Source: Chara braunii (Eukaryota > Streptophyta > Charophyceae > Charales > Characeae). Taken from it: DNA of 29,827 nucleotides. Shown here one piece after another: positions 1 through 9,598 of this stretch (position 1 is its first letter; each line of letters starts with the position of its first letter). The position numbers and the translations under genes were made by a program. The notes under the pieces were generated by a model. It searched no databases, had not been told where the DNA came from, and saw only the letters and a program-made list of their open reading frames with translations. Location of the stretch: the NCBI GenBank assembly GCA_003427395.1, contig BFEA01000756.1, forward strand, positions 543,957 through 573,783. Reading direction: 5' to 3'.

Positions 1-284
1 ACCCGGCTTCGCTTCATGGGAGTCTATCTGCGACTCACCAACATCTCCTGAAACCTTCCACTGGAAATTTAAACCCGATTCCAAGATACTCAGCCCATCA
101 ACACTCCGGCCCTTAACTACGGGCCAATTTCCATCTGTGAGTCTATATTAACTATTACCAATCAATTTTCAAAAAACGAAATACAGCCTTTCAGACAACC
201 AATCTCCAAAAGTAAACTCAGTCATACAGCCGTTCATTGACTGAACCGATTCTGATCCTCTCACAGCTACAGGGATGACCCTGT

Positions 285-1640
285 TACCTTCACTGCTGCA
301 CCACCCTGTAAGTAGCCTGAACTGCCATGACGGGTTTCCCACCACGCACCCTTGGACCTTCGTTTTTGTGGACACAATGGGTACAGTTCAACTTTTCTCC
401 TCACCGGTTCTCTCTTAGCACCTAACCAATAGCGTTCCCACTGCCTCTTGATACCCTCCCACTGCTGAAAATGGCGCCGCTATTAGTAATTCCGTGGGTT
501 TCATCCTGAACTGAGTAAGGATTGCCTTGTTCTCACACGTATGAGTCGCTGTGGCAAGCTACCCTTTCACCCACACTGTCCCAGCACCCTGTAGAGAGCC
601 TGAGCTGCCATGACGGGTTTCCCACCACGCACCCTTGGATCTTCTTAATTTCGCGATCGCAATGGGTACAACTCAAGTTTGCCCTTCACCGGTTCTCTCG
701 TGCCATCTAACCGGTAACGTTCCCACCGCCCCTTGTTACACTCCCACTGGACAAGGTGGCGCCGCTACAGTAGCCATTCCACGCGTATCACCAGATTTCC
801 TTCATGTCCGGTCATAAACCACTGTACTTTCTTCTCACAAAAACTATGGACACTATGACCCACCAAATGAAACTACATACCTAGTACATACCTCTCCCAC
901 AATGGTTCCCTGATTCTGTCCGGGTAAGCTTCTCATCCTTACTACTCAATACGCTGTAAACAGCCTGAGCTGCCGAGACGGGTTTCCCACCACGATTACA
1001 TGTTTCTAACAACGAANCACTAAGAGTGACAGTGCCCTAAATACGACCGAAAAACAGCAGCACAGAGATTATGCTAACCTAGAAAATAACCCAAAAAACG
1101 AGGTCAATATTACCAAAGAATAGACTATTACCAAAAAATAGACTAAATTCCTACGCCCACAATACTACAGCCTGTTATTGTATCTGAGCTCTTTACATTA
1201 CATCACAAAATACGGCCAGAAACACAGCAGCACAGAGGTTATTCTTGCCTAGAAAACAGCAAAAACGAGGTCAACATTTTCCACAAAAATCCCTAGTAAT
1301 TATAGCCAAAAATATAGATAACCCCCAACTTTGTAGACCTCCACCCAATAACAACTAGTCCCTCGTCAGTATCAAGGCTGCCTTCTCATCATCACTGTCC
1401 AAAGCGCTGTAAAGAGCCTTTGTTGCCTAGACGGGTTTCCCACCACGCACCCAATGGATACAACTCTAGTTTGTTCTTTACGAGGTCTCTCTTACCTCCA
1501 CGCCAGTAGAGTTCCCACTGCCTCTCGTCGCACTCTCACTGTTTCTCGAGGCACTGCTACTGGTAGTCCCGTGAGTTTCGCCCTAAACCATTTCCATTCC
1601 ATGACCCTGCTGTCTTGGTTGCACCTTCTGTGCTACCTCA
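285..1640. repeat. Degenerate four-copy tandem array
   Basis: A block around GACGGGTTTCCCACCA recurs at about 329, 612, 977 and 1430. It is preceded by an AGCCTgaGCTGCC-like stretch and, in copies 1, 2 and 4, followed by a related stretch (GGTTCTCTC, then GTTCCCACTGCCTCTTG-like sequence). Spacing grows from 283 to 365 to 453 bp, so units are unequal and carry insertions. In copies 2 and 4 the + strand frame beginning ATGG(G/A)TACAACTC stays open for 60-70 codons with similar Ser/Thr/Pro-rich peptides; in copy 1 that frame has stops. This could be an old satellite or a decayed repetitive coding sequence. No family is recognised. Positions 1-284 show nothing I can name. Confidence 0.75.
1040..1281. 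repeat. Direct repeat pair inside the array
   Basis: About 72 bp starting AATACG(A/G)CC at 1040 recurs at 1210. Both copies hold CAGCAGCACAGAG, CCTAGAAAA and AAAACGAGGTCAA in the same order. A shorter near-duplicate (ATTACCAAAGAATAGACTA-like) lies between them at 1109-1144. The pair explains the extra length of the third array interval. A single ambiguous base lies at 1017. Confidence 0.7.
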
Positions 1641-1873
1641 AAGAGAACCCCATTTCGATAGAGTAACCTTAAGTCTATGAATCTAACCAACGAGTACAGC
1701 TCAATACAACACCTAAAAAAAAAAGAAAAAAAAAAAGAAGCGCGCGGGAGCAGCGGAGGTCGGCAGGCGCCCGGTAGCGCTTTGGTGCGCTAAGTTTGCG
1801 CTAATTCGAGATCGAATGTAGCACAGCCCTAGCGCCCCGGGGTCCAGCCGACGCTTGACGATAAGGTGGGTTC

Positions 1874-2185
1874 ATGGAGTCCTGTGGCCACGAATTGTGG
1901 AAAGATGAACGCCCCGATTGGAGGGAGGTATGGCGGCGCCATATCCTCCGTTGTCCATACCCTAACCTGCTCCTTGATTGGAGGGGGAGTGCGTTGCACT
2001 CAGGGTATGGGCCCCACTCGGTCTCCTCTGGCTTCCACCTTCCACTTTACTCAAGTAATGGAACTTTTACCGCAGAAAATGACGAAGAATTGGCATGTAG
2101 TCTGGTTGACGAAGACCAAGTTTGGAAGAAGATCTTTGCTCGTTCCTACAGTGGCAGGCGCGAGTCTCCGACGCGGCCGATGTGA
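1874..2185 (+). CDS. Small hypothetical ORF, 103 codons
   Basis: This ATG-initiated ORF lies in a GC-richer patch after an A-rich tract at 1712-1738. The product starts MESCGHELWKDERPDWREVW, has mixed composition with several Trp and acidic residues near residues 75-90 (AENDEELACSLVDEDQVW), and lacks the homopolymer bias of most reading frames here. A second frame, open from 1866 with a GTG, overlaps it, so openness alone is weak evidence. No domain, signal peptide or membrane segment is recognised. It may be a first exon or chance. There are no neighbouring genes to support it. Confidence 0.22.
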   Translation: MESCGHELWKDERPDWREVWRRHILRCPYPNLLLDWRGSALHSGYGPHSVSSGFHLPLYSSNGTFTAENDEELACSLVDEDQVWKKIFARSYSGRRESPTRPM

Positions 2186-2367
2186 AGGATGGCAGTAGCG
2201 TCTATGCTAGCGGTGGCAGAGCCAGTATGGGCGGTGGGAGTGCTGTCCCCAACACTGGATGGATTCTCTGCTTTCTTTTTGACTTTTGACAGCAGATTCA
2301 GTGAGAGGATTTTCTCCTTTCCTTTTTTTTTCTTTTTTTTCTGAACTTCACTCCCAGAATCGTCCGG

Positions 2368-2535
2368 GGGCCAAGTCCCACTACCAGCAGCGATGAGTGT
2401 TCTCAATGCGTGAATGTGGTCGTGTTTGTGGAGATGTGCAGAAATCGCATTGTGTTCCGTCAACTGTACATTTCCACAAACGCGTCCACATTCAGGAGTT
2501 GAGGATACTCAATGCTGCTAGTGGGACTTGGCCCC
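2368..2535. mobile_element. Fold-back element, family H, copy 1
   Basis: The left arm from 2368 (GGGCCAAGTCCCACTA...) pairs with the right arm ending at 2535 (...GTGGGACTTGGCCCC). Arms are about 70 nt with scattered mismatches around a short central spacer. Both arms carry a TGAATGTGG(T/A)CGYGTTTGTGGA-like core. Copies at 2536, 3904 and 16594 share the ends and this core. There is no room for a protein, so it would be a non-autonomous MITE-like element. The near full-length palindrome would also give a long hairpin RNA if transcribed. Confidence 0.75.
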
Positions 2536-2694
2536 GGGGGTGCAGGTCCCACTAGCAGCGTTGAGTTTCCTGAACGCCTGAATCTCGTGGAGATGTGCGG
2601 TTGAGAAAACTCTAGGCGATTTCTACACATATCCACAATCACGTCCAGATTCAGGCATTGAGGAAACAAAACGCTGCTAGTGGGACTCGGCCCC
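2536..2694. mobile_element. Fold-back element, family H, copy 2
   Basis: This copy abuts copy 1 with no spacer. The left arm (GGTGCAGGTCCCACTAGCAG at about 2540) is complementary to the right arm ending CTGCTAGTGGGACTCGGCCCC at 2694. Both arms hold CCTGAATCT and a GTGGAGATGTG-like core. Tandem placement of two fold-backs suggests duplication or targeted insertion of one beside the other. Confidence 0.73.
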
Positions 2695-2702
2695 TGGTAA
2701 AT

Positions 2703-2820
2703 GTCCTTCGGGGAACGATACAGAAAAAGAGAAGACTACAGTAGCATGGCAAAAAAAAAAAAACAAAAGATTAGCATGGCCCCTGCGCAAGGATGACACG
2801 CATGAATGGAGAATCGTCCG
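2703..2820 (+). pseudogene. U6: U6 snRNA-like sequence, rearranged
   Basis: The segment 2768-2803 contains AGATTAGCATGGCCCCTGCG and then CAAGGATGACACGCA. This is the near-invariant centre of U6 spliceosomal RNA, the part that pairs with U4 and forms the internal stem-loop. Before it, 2703-2724 holds GTCCTTCGGGG (the 5' stem-loop) and AACGATACAGA (start of the ACAGAGA region). The usual ~17 nt between these two blocks are missing. A first, altered copy of GAGAAGA...TAGCATGGC at 2730-2750 is separated from the second by an A-rich stretch (2751-2767). The 3' end reads GAATGGAGAATCGTCC with no downstream T-run, and I see no upstream TATA or USE. It is best read as a rearranged U6 pseudogene rather than a functional gene. 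Confidence 0.85.
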
Positions 2821-2885
2821 GTAAACGGGACCCCCTTCGCCCGGGGCAAAGATCAACGGCCGAAATCTCACTTGGTGGCATGGTC

Positions 2886-2943
2886 CCACTTGGGACTTTG
2901 GTCGTGGTGACCAAGTCCCATCCACTTGGGACCTTGGTCGTGG
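2886..2943. repeat. 22-bp direct repeat with small palindrome
   Basis: CCACTTGGGAC(T/C)TTGGTCGTGG occurs at 2886-2907 and 2922-2943. The interval also holds an inverted pair (GGACTTTGGTC / GACCAAGTCC). The GTCCCACTTGGGAC ends recall the TCCCACT ends of the adjacent H elements, so this may be debris of that family. Confidence 0.6.
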
Positions 2944-3053
2944 CAATCTTCACGGTCACCGCCAAAAAAAAGAGAAGCAGAAAGCAGATCCTATCTTTGG
3001 GACGTTCCTTATGATGGGATGTGATTTCAGTGATTCGCTCGCTGAATGAGCGG

Positions 3054-3233
3054 CCGACCGACCGCGCAATCGACAACTGGCAAAGACGGAGGGATCAAGC
3101 TATGGGAGCAACTGGCACGACCGACCGATGGACCCACCGACCGACCGACCGACTGACCGACCGACCGACCGACAGATCCAACGGCCGATCAAGGTAAGGC
3201 GGTCGGTCGGTCGGTCGGTCGGTCGGTCGGTCG
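3054..3233. repeat. GACC array facing GGTC array
   Basis: GACC repeats (purest at 3137-3172) are followed after about 28 bp by GGTC repeats (3201-3233). The two are reverse complements and could form a hairpin of about 30 bp. Confidence 0.9.
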
Positions 3234-3263
3234 CAATATGTGCTCCTTGGCGGTTAGGCGGTC

Positions 3264-3516
3264 GCAATATGTGATCCTTGGCGCGGTTTTGGGCCTCGGT
3301 CCACTACTCACCAAATGTGCAAAATGAGAATGAATCTTTGGGTAGAATATGGGAAGATACACGGCCGCAATATGTGCTCCTTGGCGCGGTTTTGGGCCTG
3401 GGTCCACCTTTCACCAAATGTGCAAAATGAGAACGAATCTTTGGGTAGAATATGGGAAGATACACGGCCATATTTTTTGTGTTTTGTGCATGTGGAGAGT
3501 AGAGGAGCGAGGCCCC
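3264..3516 (-). mobile_element. Inverted-repeat element, family M, copy 1, with tandem duplication
   Basis: The ends GGGCCTCGGTCCACTACTC (3291) and GAGAGTAGAGGAGCGAGGCCC (ending 3515) are inverted repeats. The interior matches copies at 4532 and 12883, with GTGCAAAATGAGAA, GGGAAGATACACGGCC and TTTGTGCATGTGGAGAG. A unit of about 103 bp (3264-3366) is repeated at 3367-3469, so the left end and half the interior are present twice. A further GCAATATGTG copy lies at 3234. It is non-coding and MITE-like. Confidence 0.7.
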
Positions 3517-3707
3517 TTTTTGAGTTTTTCGAGGGCTGCGTTCCACAGCGCAAAACGACTCGACCGATCCAAAAAAAAAGAAAAAAAAAGAAAAAAAACT
3601 CAACCCCTTGATTGTGAGAGGTATCTCTGCTTGTAGGGGTGGTAGGTAGGTGGTGAGAGGTGAAATTGAGAAAAGAAGAAATAAGGCGCCCCTGCCCCCG
3701 CCCCCGC

Positions 3708-3755
3708 ACTCACCCTCACCCTCACCCTCACCCTCTCCCTCTCCCTCTCCCCCGC
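3708..3755 (+). repeat. CACCCT / CTCCCT hexamer array
   Basis: About four CACCCT units are followed by three CTCCCT units. The motif resembles but is not a canonical plant or algal telomere repeat (CCCTAAA or CCCTAA), and the array is internal, so a microsatellite is the safer reading. Confidence 0.8.
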
Positions 3756-3903
3756 CCAAAAGAAAGGCCCATCCACGAAGATTTCGAATGCATCTGGACA
3801 ATGGTGTCCACATGCAATCAAAATGTTGGCTGATGGCGAGTGGTGCCACAAGGCCCAAAAGAAAAGGAAGAGAAGCCTTGCACAAACAGGCGTAATATTT
3901 GTT

Positions 3904-4062
3904 CCTTTGGCCGAGATCCCACTGACAAAGAGGATTGTAGTAAGTGTCTGAATATGGACGTGTTCGCGGACAGATGTGAAAAATTGTGATTGACCTACTT
4001 TTCCGCACCTCTGCGTAGACACTTCTTCCAATCCTCTTTGCCAGTGGTATCTGGCCCTTTGG
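3904..4062. mobile_element. Fold-back element, family H, copy 3
   Basis: The left end TTGGCCGAGATCCCACTG and following ACAAAGAGGATTG pair with the right end CAATCCTCTTTGCCAGTGGTATCTGGCCC. The left arm continues AAGTGTCTGAATATGGACG and a GTTCGCGGACAGATGTG core. The arms match copy 4 at 16594 more closely than copies 1-2, defining a sub-group with a CAAAGAGGATTGGAA block. Confidence 0.73.
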
Positions 4063-4349
4063 CGCTCTGACAGACAGACAGGACTGTCTGACGGCACAAC
4101 GCAGAGCGGCAGCGGAACATAAAAGACGGAAAAAACACTTCGAAAAAAGGAAGGGAAAAAAAAAAAAAAGGAAGAAAGCAGCACAACCGTATTCTAGAGC
4201 GACAGAAAAAATAATAATATAATAAAATAAAAATAAAAATAAAAAATTGTAGAGCGAGCGTAACGAGCGCGAGCAACGTCTTCTAGGGCGTTCACAGCGG
4301 AAGATAGTAACGATCGTATCGCGAAGCGCGGCGGCAATCGAGACATGCG

Positions 4350-4381
4350 TTGTTTGCCTTGTGCTTTCTTTTTTTTTTTTT

Positions 4382-4413
<32 letters not shown>

Positions 4414-4515
4414 TCTTGGACGTGGCCGAGGCATCGCAGCCGTGGCCCAGCCACGCGACAGGATGCTCTCTCTTTCTTTCTTTTTTTTTTTTTTTTTTTT
4501 GCCTTGTGCTTTCTT
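4350..4515. repeat. Long T-runs in a duplicated segment
   Basis: TTTGCCTTGTGCTTTCTT occurs at about 4353 and again at 4498, each beside a long T-run (4367-4414, 4480-4500). The intervening sequence contains an inverted CGTGGCC / GGCCACG pair. Reading frames here are poly-Phe or poly-Lys artefacts. Confidence 0.7.
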
Positions 4516-4531
4516 GCGTTTTCTCGACGTA

Positions 4532-4652
4532 GGGCCTCGCTGCACTACTCTCGACATGCAGAAAAGACAAAAAAAATGGGAGTGTATCGTTCCATGTTCT
4601 TGCCGTGGATTCAGTCTAATTTCACACATTTCGAGAGTAGTGCAGCGAGGCC
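4532..4652 (+). mobile_element. Inverted-repeat element, family M, copy 2
   Basis: The terminal inverted repeats are perfect over 22 bp: the left arm at 4533-4554 begins GGCCTCGCTGCACTACTCTC and the right arm is 4631-4652. The interior (ATGCAGAAAAGAC, then a GTGTATCGTTCCATGTTCTT-like stretch and CACACATTTCGAGAG) aligns with copies at 3291 and 12883. At about 121 bp it can code for nothing. GTA occurs on the left flank and within 5 bp on the right, but I cannot fix a target-site duplication. Confidence 0.75.
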
Positions 4653-4722
4653 TGTAGTTAGGTGATTACGTACGTTTCAGTGGACTACCGGTAGGACGAT
4701 ACTAATCGATTACGCTGTATTC

Positions 4723-4835
4723 CGTATATATACATATATATATACTATTTGACGATATATATACATATATGTATATAGATATATATTTTATATATTATAT
4801 AATATATATCTATATATCGTAAAATATATATCACA
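4723..4835. repeat. AT-rich palindromic TATA repeats
   Basis: An alternating TA tract contains nested palindromes, for example ATATACATATATGTATAT at 4758-4775 and ATATAGATATATAT (4774) against ATATATATCTATAT (4802). Cruciform formation is plausible. A related ACGATATA block recurs at 4896. Any TATA-box reading would be meaningless in such a tract. Confidence 0.85.
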
Positions 4836-4980
4836 GCCCTCGTTTGTTGTCTTCTTCTCCCTCTCTGCCTACGGTTTACCGGGCAGCTCTGTTTGACGAT
4901 ATAAGAGAATATACAATATACATAGCATATATATACATATAAATTCTGCGGGAGAGCAGATATGCAGAGAGTGACAGTTA

Positions 4981-5640
4981 ATGATTCCTTCCTTGGCATG
5001 TCTGTGGTTCGGTCTCGATCGATTGACCACTGATGTGTGTGAGTGTGATGTGAAGTCTGAAGGTTATGCAACGCAATGTCCTATGGGAGGGATGGAGGGG
5101 AGGGGAGGGGAGGAGGACGATTGCACATTTGCTGGCCACAGTTCTACTGGTGGCGCGCGTTTTAATTAATTAATTTTTAGTGATACATGTGGTCTGATCG
5201 GACGCGGCGAGAAAAGCTGTAAGTCACGCACGCGTCCTTAGGATTAAAGAAGGGCGGGGGGGGAGAGGAGTGGGAGGTGGAGGCGGAAGGGAGTGTGGGA
5301 GCGGTGTGCTCCGCGTCAGTGGTAGAGAATGGGAGGGAGGTGCCAGGTGAGTGTTTGACTGCAGGGCACGCGAAGGGAGTTTTACGAAGGTTTGAATGTG
5401 TTGGGATGTGTTGGGAGCGCGGCGGGCGAAGCGAAGCGAAGGGAAAGCGAACGTGATTGCTGATCGCGGCTTCGTCAGGGTGGGTGGGAGAGAAGGCATG
5501 CGTATGTAATAACTCGTAAGAGAGTAGTGCAGCTCTCTTCGGGCAATAGCAAAATCCGCCGCTGGTGTGTGCTAACTGTTGTATGTCAACATTCAATGAA
5601 ATTGCTGTCTAAAGAGATTACTCTGCTTACGTGTCATCCA
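4981..5640. other. Purine-rich stretch, no recognisable gene
   Basis: The + strand is purine-rich (GGAGGGG runs at 5090-5113, GGGGGGGGAG near 5257, GAAGCGAAGCGAAG near 5430). A minus-strand frame stays open at 5177-5596, but its Pro/Ser/His-rich product follows directly from the base skew. I see no motif that supports a gene. Confidence 0.6.
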
Positions 5641-5671
5641 CGTGTCGTCCGTCTGCGCCCTGCCGATCACG

Positions 5672-5723
5672 CTTGCGGCATTTGTGAGCAAGGCGCAGCA
5701 GGAAATTGAACACACTCGTCCGC

Positions 5724-5788
<65 letters not shown>

Positions 5789-5854
5789 TCGTGTTCCCCT
5801 TGTCACACCTTGCGGCATTTGTGAGCAAGGCGCAGCAGGAAATTGAACACACTC
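5672..5854. repeat. 46-bp perfect duplication around a GA microsatellite
   Basis: A 46-bp block beginning CTTGCGGCATTTGTGAGCAA and ending GAACACACTC occurs identically at 5672-5717 and 5809-5854. Each copy is followed by a microsatellite: (GA)n at 5726-5786, and (CA)n then (GA)n at 5861-5962. Identity of the two blocks indicates a recent tandem duplication of about 137 bp, with the simple repeats diverging in length and motif since. Confidence 0.9.
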
Positions 5855-5857
5855 AAC

Positions 5858-6785
<928 letters not shown>

Positions 6786-6993
6786 GAGGGAAAACATGTA
6801 GGAAAGATAAAGACATGATGTGCGTTCTTGCACTACATATATATGCGCATATGTCAATTTCGCTCTCCTCGGCCATAATCGCCTCCTTAGGTCGTCTGTC
6901 TCACTTCGCCGTAAGGTAAGGAGCTGGTAGGTATCTTCCTCTTTTGTTGAATGATAAATCTGAGCGGCTAAGTCCCTAGTAATTAACACAATC

Positions 6994-7083
6994 GAGTCCA
7001 ATCAGTCCAATCAGTCCAATCAATCCAATCAATTAATCAATTAATCAATCGATCGATCGATCGATCGATCGAGTGTCGTCAAC

Positions 7084-7120
<37 letters not shown>

Positions 7121-7134
7121 CCAATCAATCAATC
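6994..7134 (+). repeat. CAAT / CGAT tetranucleotide arrays
   Basis: The order is (TCCAATCAG)n, (TCAA)n, (GATC)n at 7048-7071, then a long (CAAT)n to 7134. GATT arrays on the same strand at 8531-8653 are its complement. Confidence 0.92.
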
Positions 7135-7139
7135 ACACT

Positions 7140-7985
7140 GACTCGTTGGGTCATGTAGTAACCACTTTCTCGATCACTCACTCGTTTGTCATATGTTTGA
7201 TTTTTTTTCATAATCCCGTGTTTCCTGCTTTATTAGCCTTTTCCGTCCAGATATATCTATATCGTCAAACAGTCGTGATAAAGATGCTACGGTTGATCTT
7301 TTTTTTCTTTATTTTTTGCGCTTTTCGCTGCTGATCTTACTGTCAATCATACCATGTGCATGCGTGTGCAACGGGCGTTCGAGTTCGTGCATCTATGAAG
7401 AGTTCGAGCTTCTCCACACTGCTGTGTGTGTGTGTGTGTGTGTTCGGTCGTCTACGCAAATTGTTTAGCACCCGCTGTCTCTTTCCCTTTCATTTTTCTT
7501 TTTTTCTTTTGATCGTTTCTGTCTTTCTCCTCTCGTCTTGACTATCGCATGAGGTCAGTATATTTCCTCTCGCTGTCATTTCTTACCGTTTGGGAGTTTT
7601 GAGTATGAAGAGTGGGAGTAGTGAAGCGTGTGTGCAAACGCAGTGCCGCCTGCCTCAGAGGAGAGATGGATGCGACCGCCGGTGGGTGTATCGCGATCGC
7701 CTTACTCGAATAGTAATTGGTCGCCTCTCTCACTCTTCTCTCTTTAGGAGGGAGGAGGAAGAGGGAAGGAAGAGAGAGGTGGGGAAGAGTTGCAGTCTGA
7801 GAGGGAAGATCAACGGTGGAGGCATGAGGAAGAGGACTAAGAGGTTTCCTTTTCTCTACGGTTTCTCTCTTTCTCTCTCTTTACGCAGGCAGGAGATGCC
7901 TCTGTCTCTGCCCCTGTTTCTCTCTCTCACTTTATGGAAGAGATGCCTCTCTCTCTCTCTCTCTTTGTGCGAAGGAGATGCCTAA
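7140..7985. other. T- and CT-rich stretch, no recognisable gene
   Basis: It contains a short (GT)n at 7421-7443 and CT-rich microsatellite at 7862-7975 with GGAGATGCCT repeated three times (about 7892, 7940 and 7974). Open frames here are short and of biased composition. I find no supported gene. Confidence 0.55.
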
Positions 7986-8038
7986 ATGCACCCGCGGGTG
8001 GACAGGGATCGTGCCTTACTCGATTCGTATACTGCTGT

Positions 8039-8206
8039 GCACTTCACTAAGGTGAAAGACGTGAAATGCAGAGAGCGCAACAGACAGATCAATGGACAGA
8101 TAAACGGACAGATAAATGGACAGATAAACGGACAGATAAATGGACAGATAAACGGACAGATCTGTCGGGCATTGGTTGCACTTCACTACGGTGAAAGATC
8201 GTGAAA
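8039..8206 (+). repeat. 12/24-bp minisatellite flanked by direct repeats
   Basis: Units of A(C/T)GGACAGATAA alternate C and T at one position, giving a 24-bp higher-order period from about 8081 to 8163. The array is bracketed by direct repeats GCACTTCACTA(A/C)GGTGAAAG at 8039 and 8178, each containing a small CTTCAC / GTGAAG palindrome. Confidence 0.88.
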
Positions 8207-8530
8207 AGCATCGTTTTGAATAACGGGCGGGGAAGGTGGGAGGCGAGGGGAGGGGGAACCAACGGGGGAGGGGGAACGAACGGGGGCGTTTACGGAAAGG
8301 ATTAAGTAAAGGGAGGGGTGTTTCGTAATTCGAGGTTCTCTCTTGTAACGGCAACGCCTGGCAGGAGCAGCGGGGAGCAGCAGCAGACAAAAGTGAGGTA
8401 CGACATGGTTGATGAGATATGTCGTCGAGATTGCAAGCGATAACATAAAGATCTCTGAAGCTTTATATCTATATCTTTGCATTTGCTGTCGAAATAGCGC
8501 GATTGATTTGTGTTCTGCTTACCGACTTCC

Positions 8531-8653
8531 GATTGATTGATCGATTGATCGATGAATTGATTGATTGATCGATTGATCGATTTATTGATTGATTGATTAA
8601 TTGATTGATTGATTGATTAATTGATTGATTGATCGATTAATTGATTGATTGAC
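8531..8653 (+). repeat. GATT / GATC tetranucleotide array
   Basis: (GATT)n is interrupted by GATC and TTAA-containing units. Further GATT/GGTT runs lie at about 8815-8860, 8995-9008 and 9137-9192, within the larger tandem repeat. Confidence 0.9.
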
Positions 8654-8661
8654 GAGGTGTA

Positions 8662-8771
8662 GCGACACGTGGAAGGTGGCAGGCGAAAGGGGATGTGGAA
8701 GGAAGAGGAAAGATATGCGACACGTGGAAGGTGGCAGGCGAAAGGGGATGCGGAAGGAAGAGGAAAGATAT
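8662..8771 (+). repeat. 55-bp tandem duplication carrying CACGTG
   Basis: Two nearly identical 55-bp units (8662-8716 and 8717-8771) start GCGACACGTGGAAGG and end AAAGATAT; one visible substitution is T/C in GGATG(T/C)GGAAG. Each has one CACGTG hexamer. Confidence 0.9.
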
Positions 8772-8814
8772 GATGGGAGATAATGTTTTTGCGGCGGCGG
8801 AGTATAGTTCATTA

Positions 8815-9315
8815 ATTGATTGATTGGTTGGTTGATTGGTTGGTTGATTGGTCGGTTGATGACGTATGGTGCGATGTTTGATGATGTTAGTCGATGATGT
8901 GCAAGAGAGAAAACGTAAGGGCGTTATTAGGCGGTTGTGCCGATCATAGAGGGAGGGAGCGGCCGGAAGTCGGGATCGACACGTGGAAGTGATGGATTGG
9001 TTGATTGATGACGTATGTTGAGGTGTATGATGATGATGTTAGATGATGACGTGCAAGAGGAAACGTGTGTGATTACGTGGTGGGGGCGATCATAGAGGGA
9101 GGGAGCTGACAGAAGTCGGGAGTGACACGTGGAAGTGATTGATTGGTTGATTGGTTGATTGGTTGATTGGTTGATTGGTTTAGTGGTTGATTGATGACGT
9201 ACGGTGCGATGTATGATGATGCTAGGCGATGGTGAGCAATTGAGGAGACGGAAGTGCGTAAGGCGATCATAGAGGGAGAGGGAGCAGACAGAAGGAAGTC
9301 GGGAGCGCCCACGTG
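8815..9315 (+). repeat. About 155-bp higher-order tandem repeat
   Basis: Three to four diverged units each contain, in order, a GATT/GGTT run, TTGATGACGTA, a GATGATG stretch, GCGATCATAGAGGGAG (8940, 9088 and 9262 regions), GAAGTCGGGA and an ACGTGGAAG block. The GGGA...CACGTGGAAG module reappears as the 36-bp minisatellite downstream, so the two arrays share an origin. Confidence 0.8.
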
Positions 9316-9598
9316 GAAGGTGTTGCTGCTGCAGGAGCAGCAGCAGCGCACAGCTATACATCCAGGAAATCTACGGTCGTCAGGAACGACGAGTGGAAAG
9401 ATCGTAGATGGAAAAGGAACAGGACGTCAGAAGCGACTACGTTAGGAGCGACACCTGGAAGCAAGCCGGGCGCCGACCGTTTTGGCATCGACACGTGGAA
9501 GCAGGATGTACGCAGCAGCGACACGTGGAAACAACCCCCTCCCTGACGTGAAAAGCACTGCGGACGTGTTCGCAACAAGATGTGGAAACAAGTGGGGC

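Noticed and set aside
3708-3755. Interstitial telomere repeat
   Set aside because: Units are CACCCT and CTCCCT, not a canonical telomere motif, and the array is short.
3304-4629. Very long open frame (441 codons) on the minus strand
   Set aside because: It passes through poly-Lys and poly-Phe from A/T runs, CACCCT repeats giving Gly-Glu repeats, and two mobile elements. Openness is a by-product of repeats.
4723-4835. TATA-box promoter
   Set aside because: TATA occurs dozens of times in an AT palindromic microsatellite; no gene start follows.
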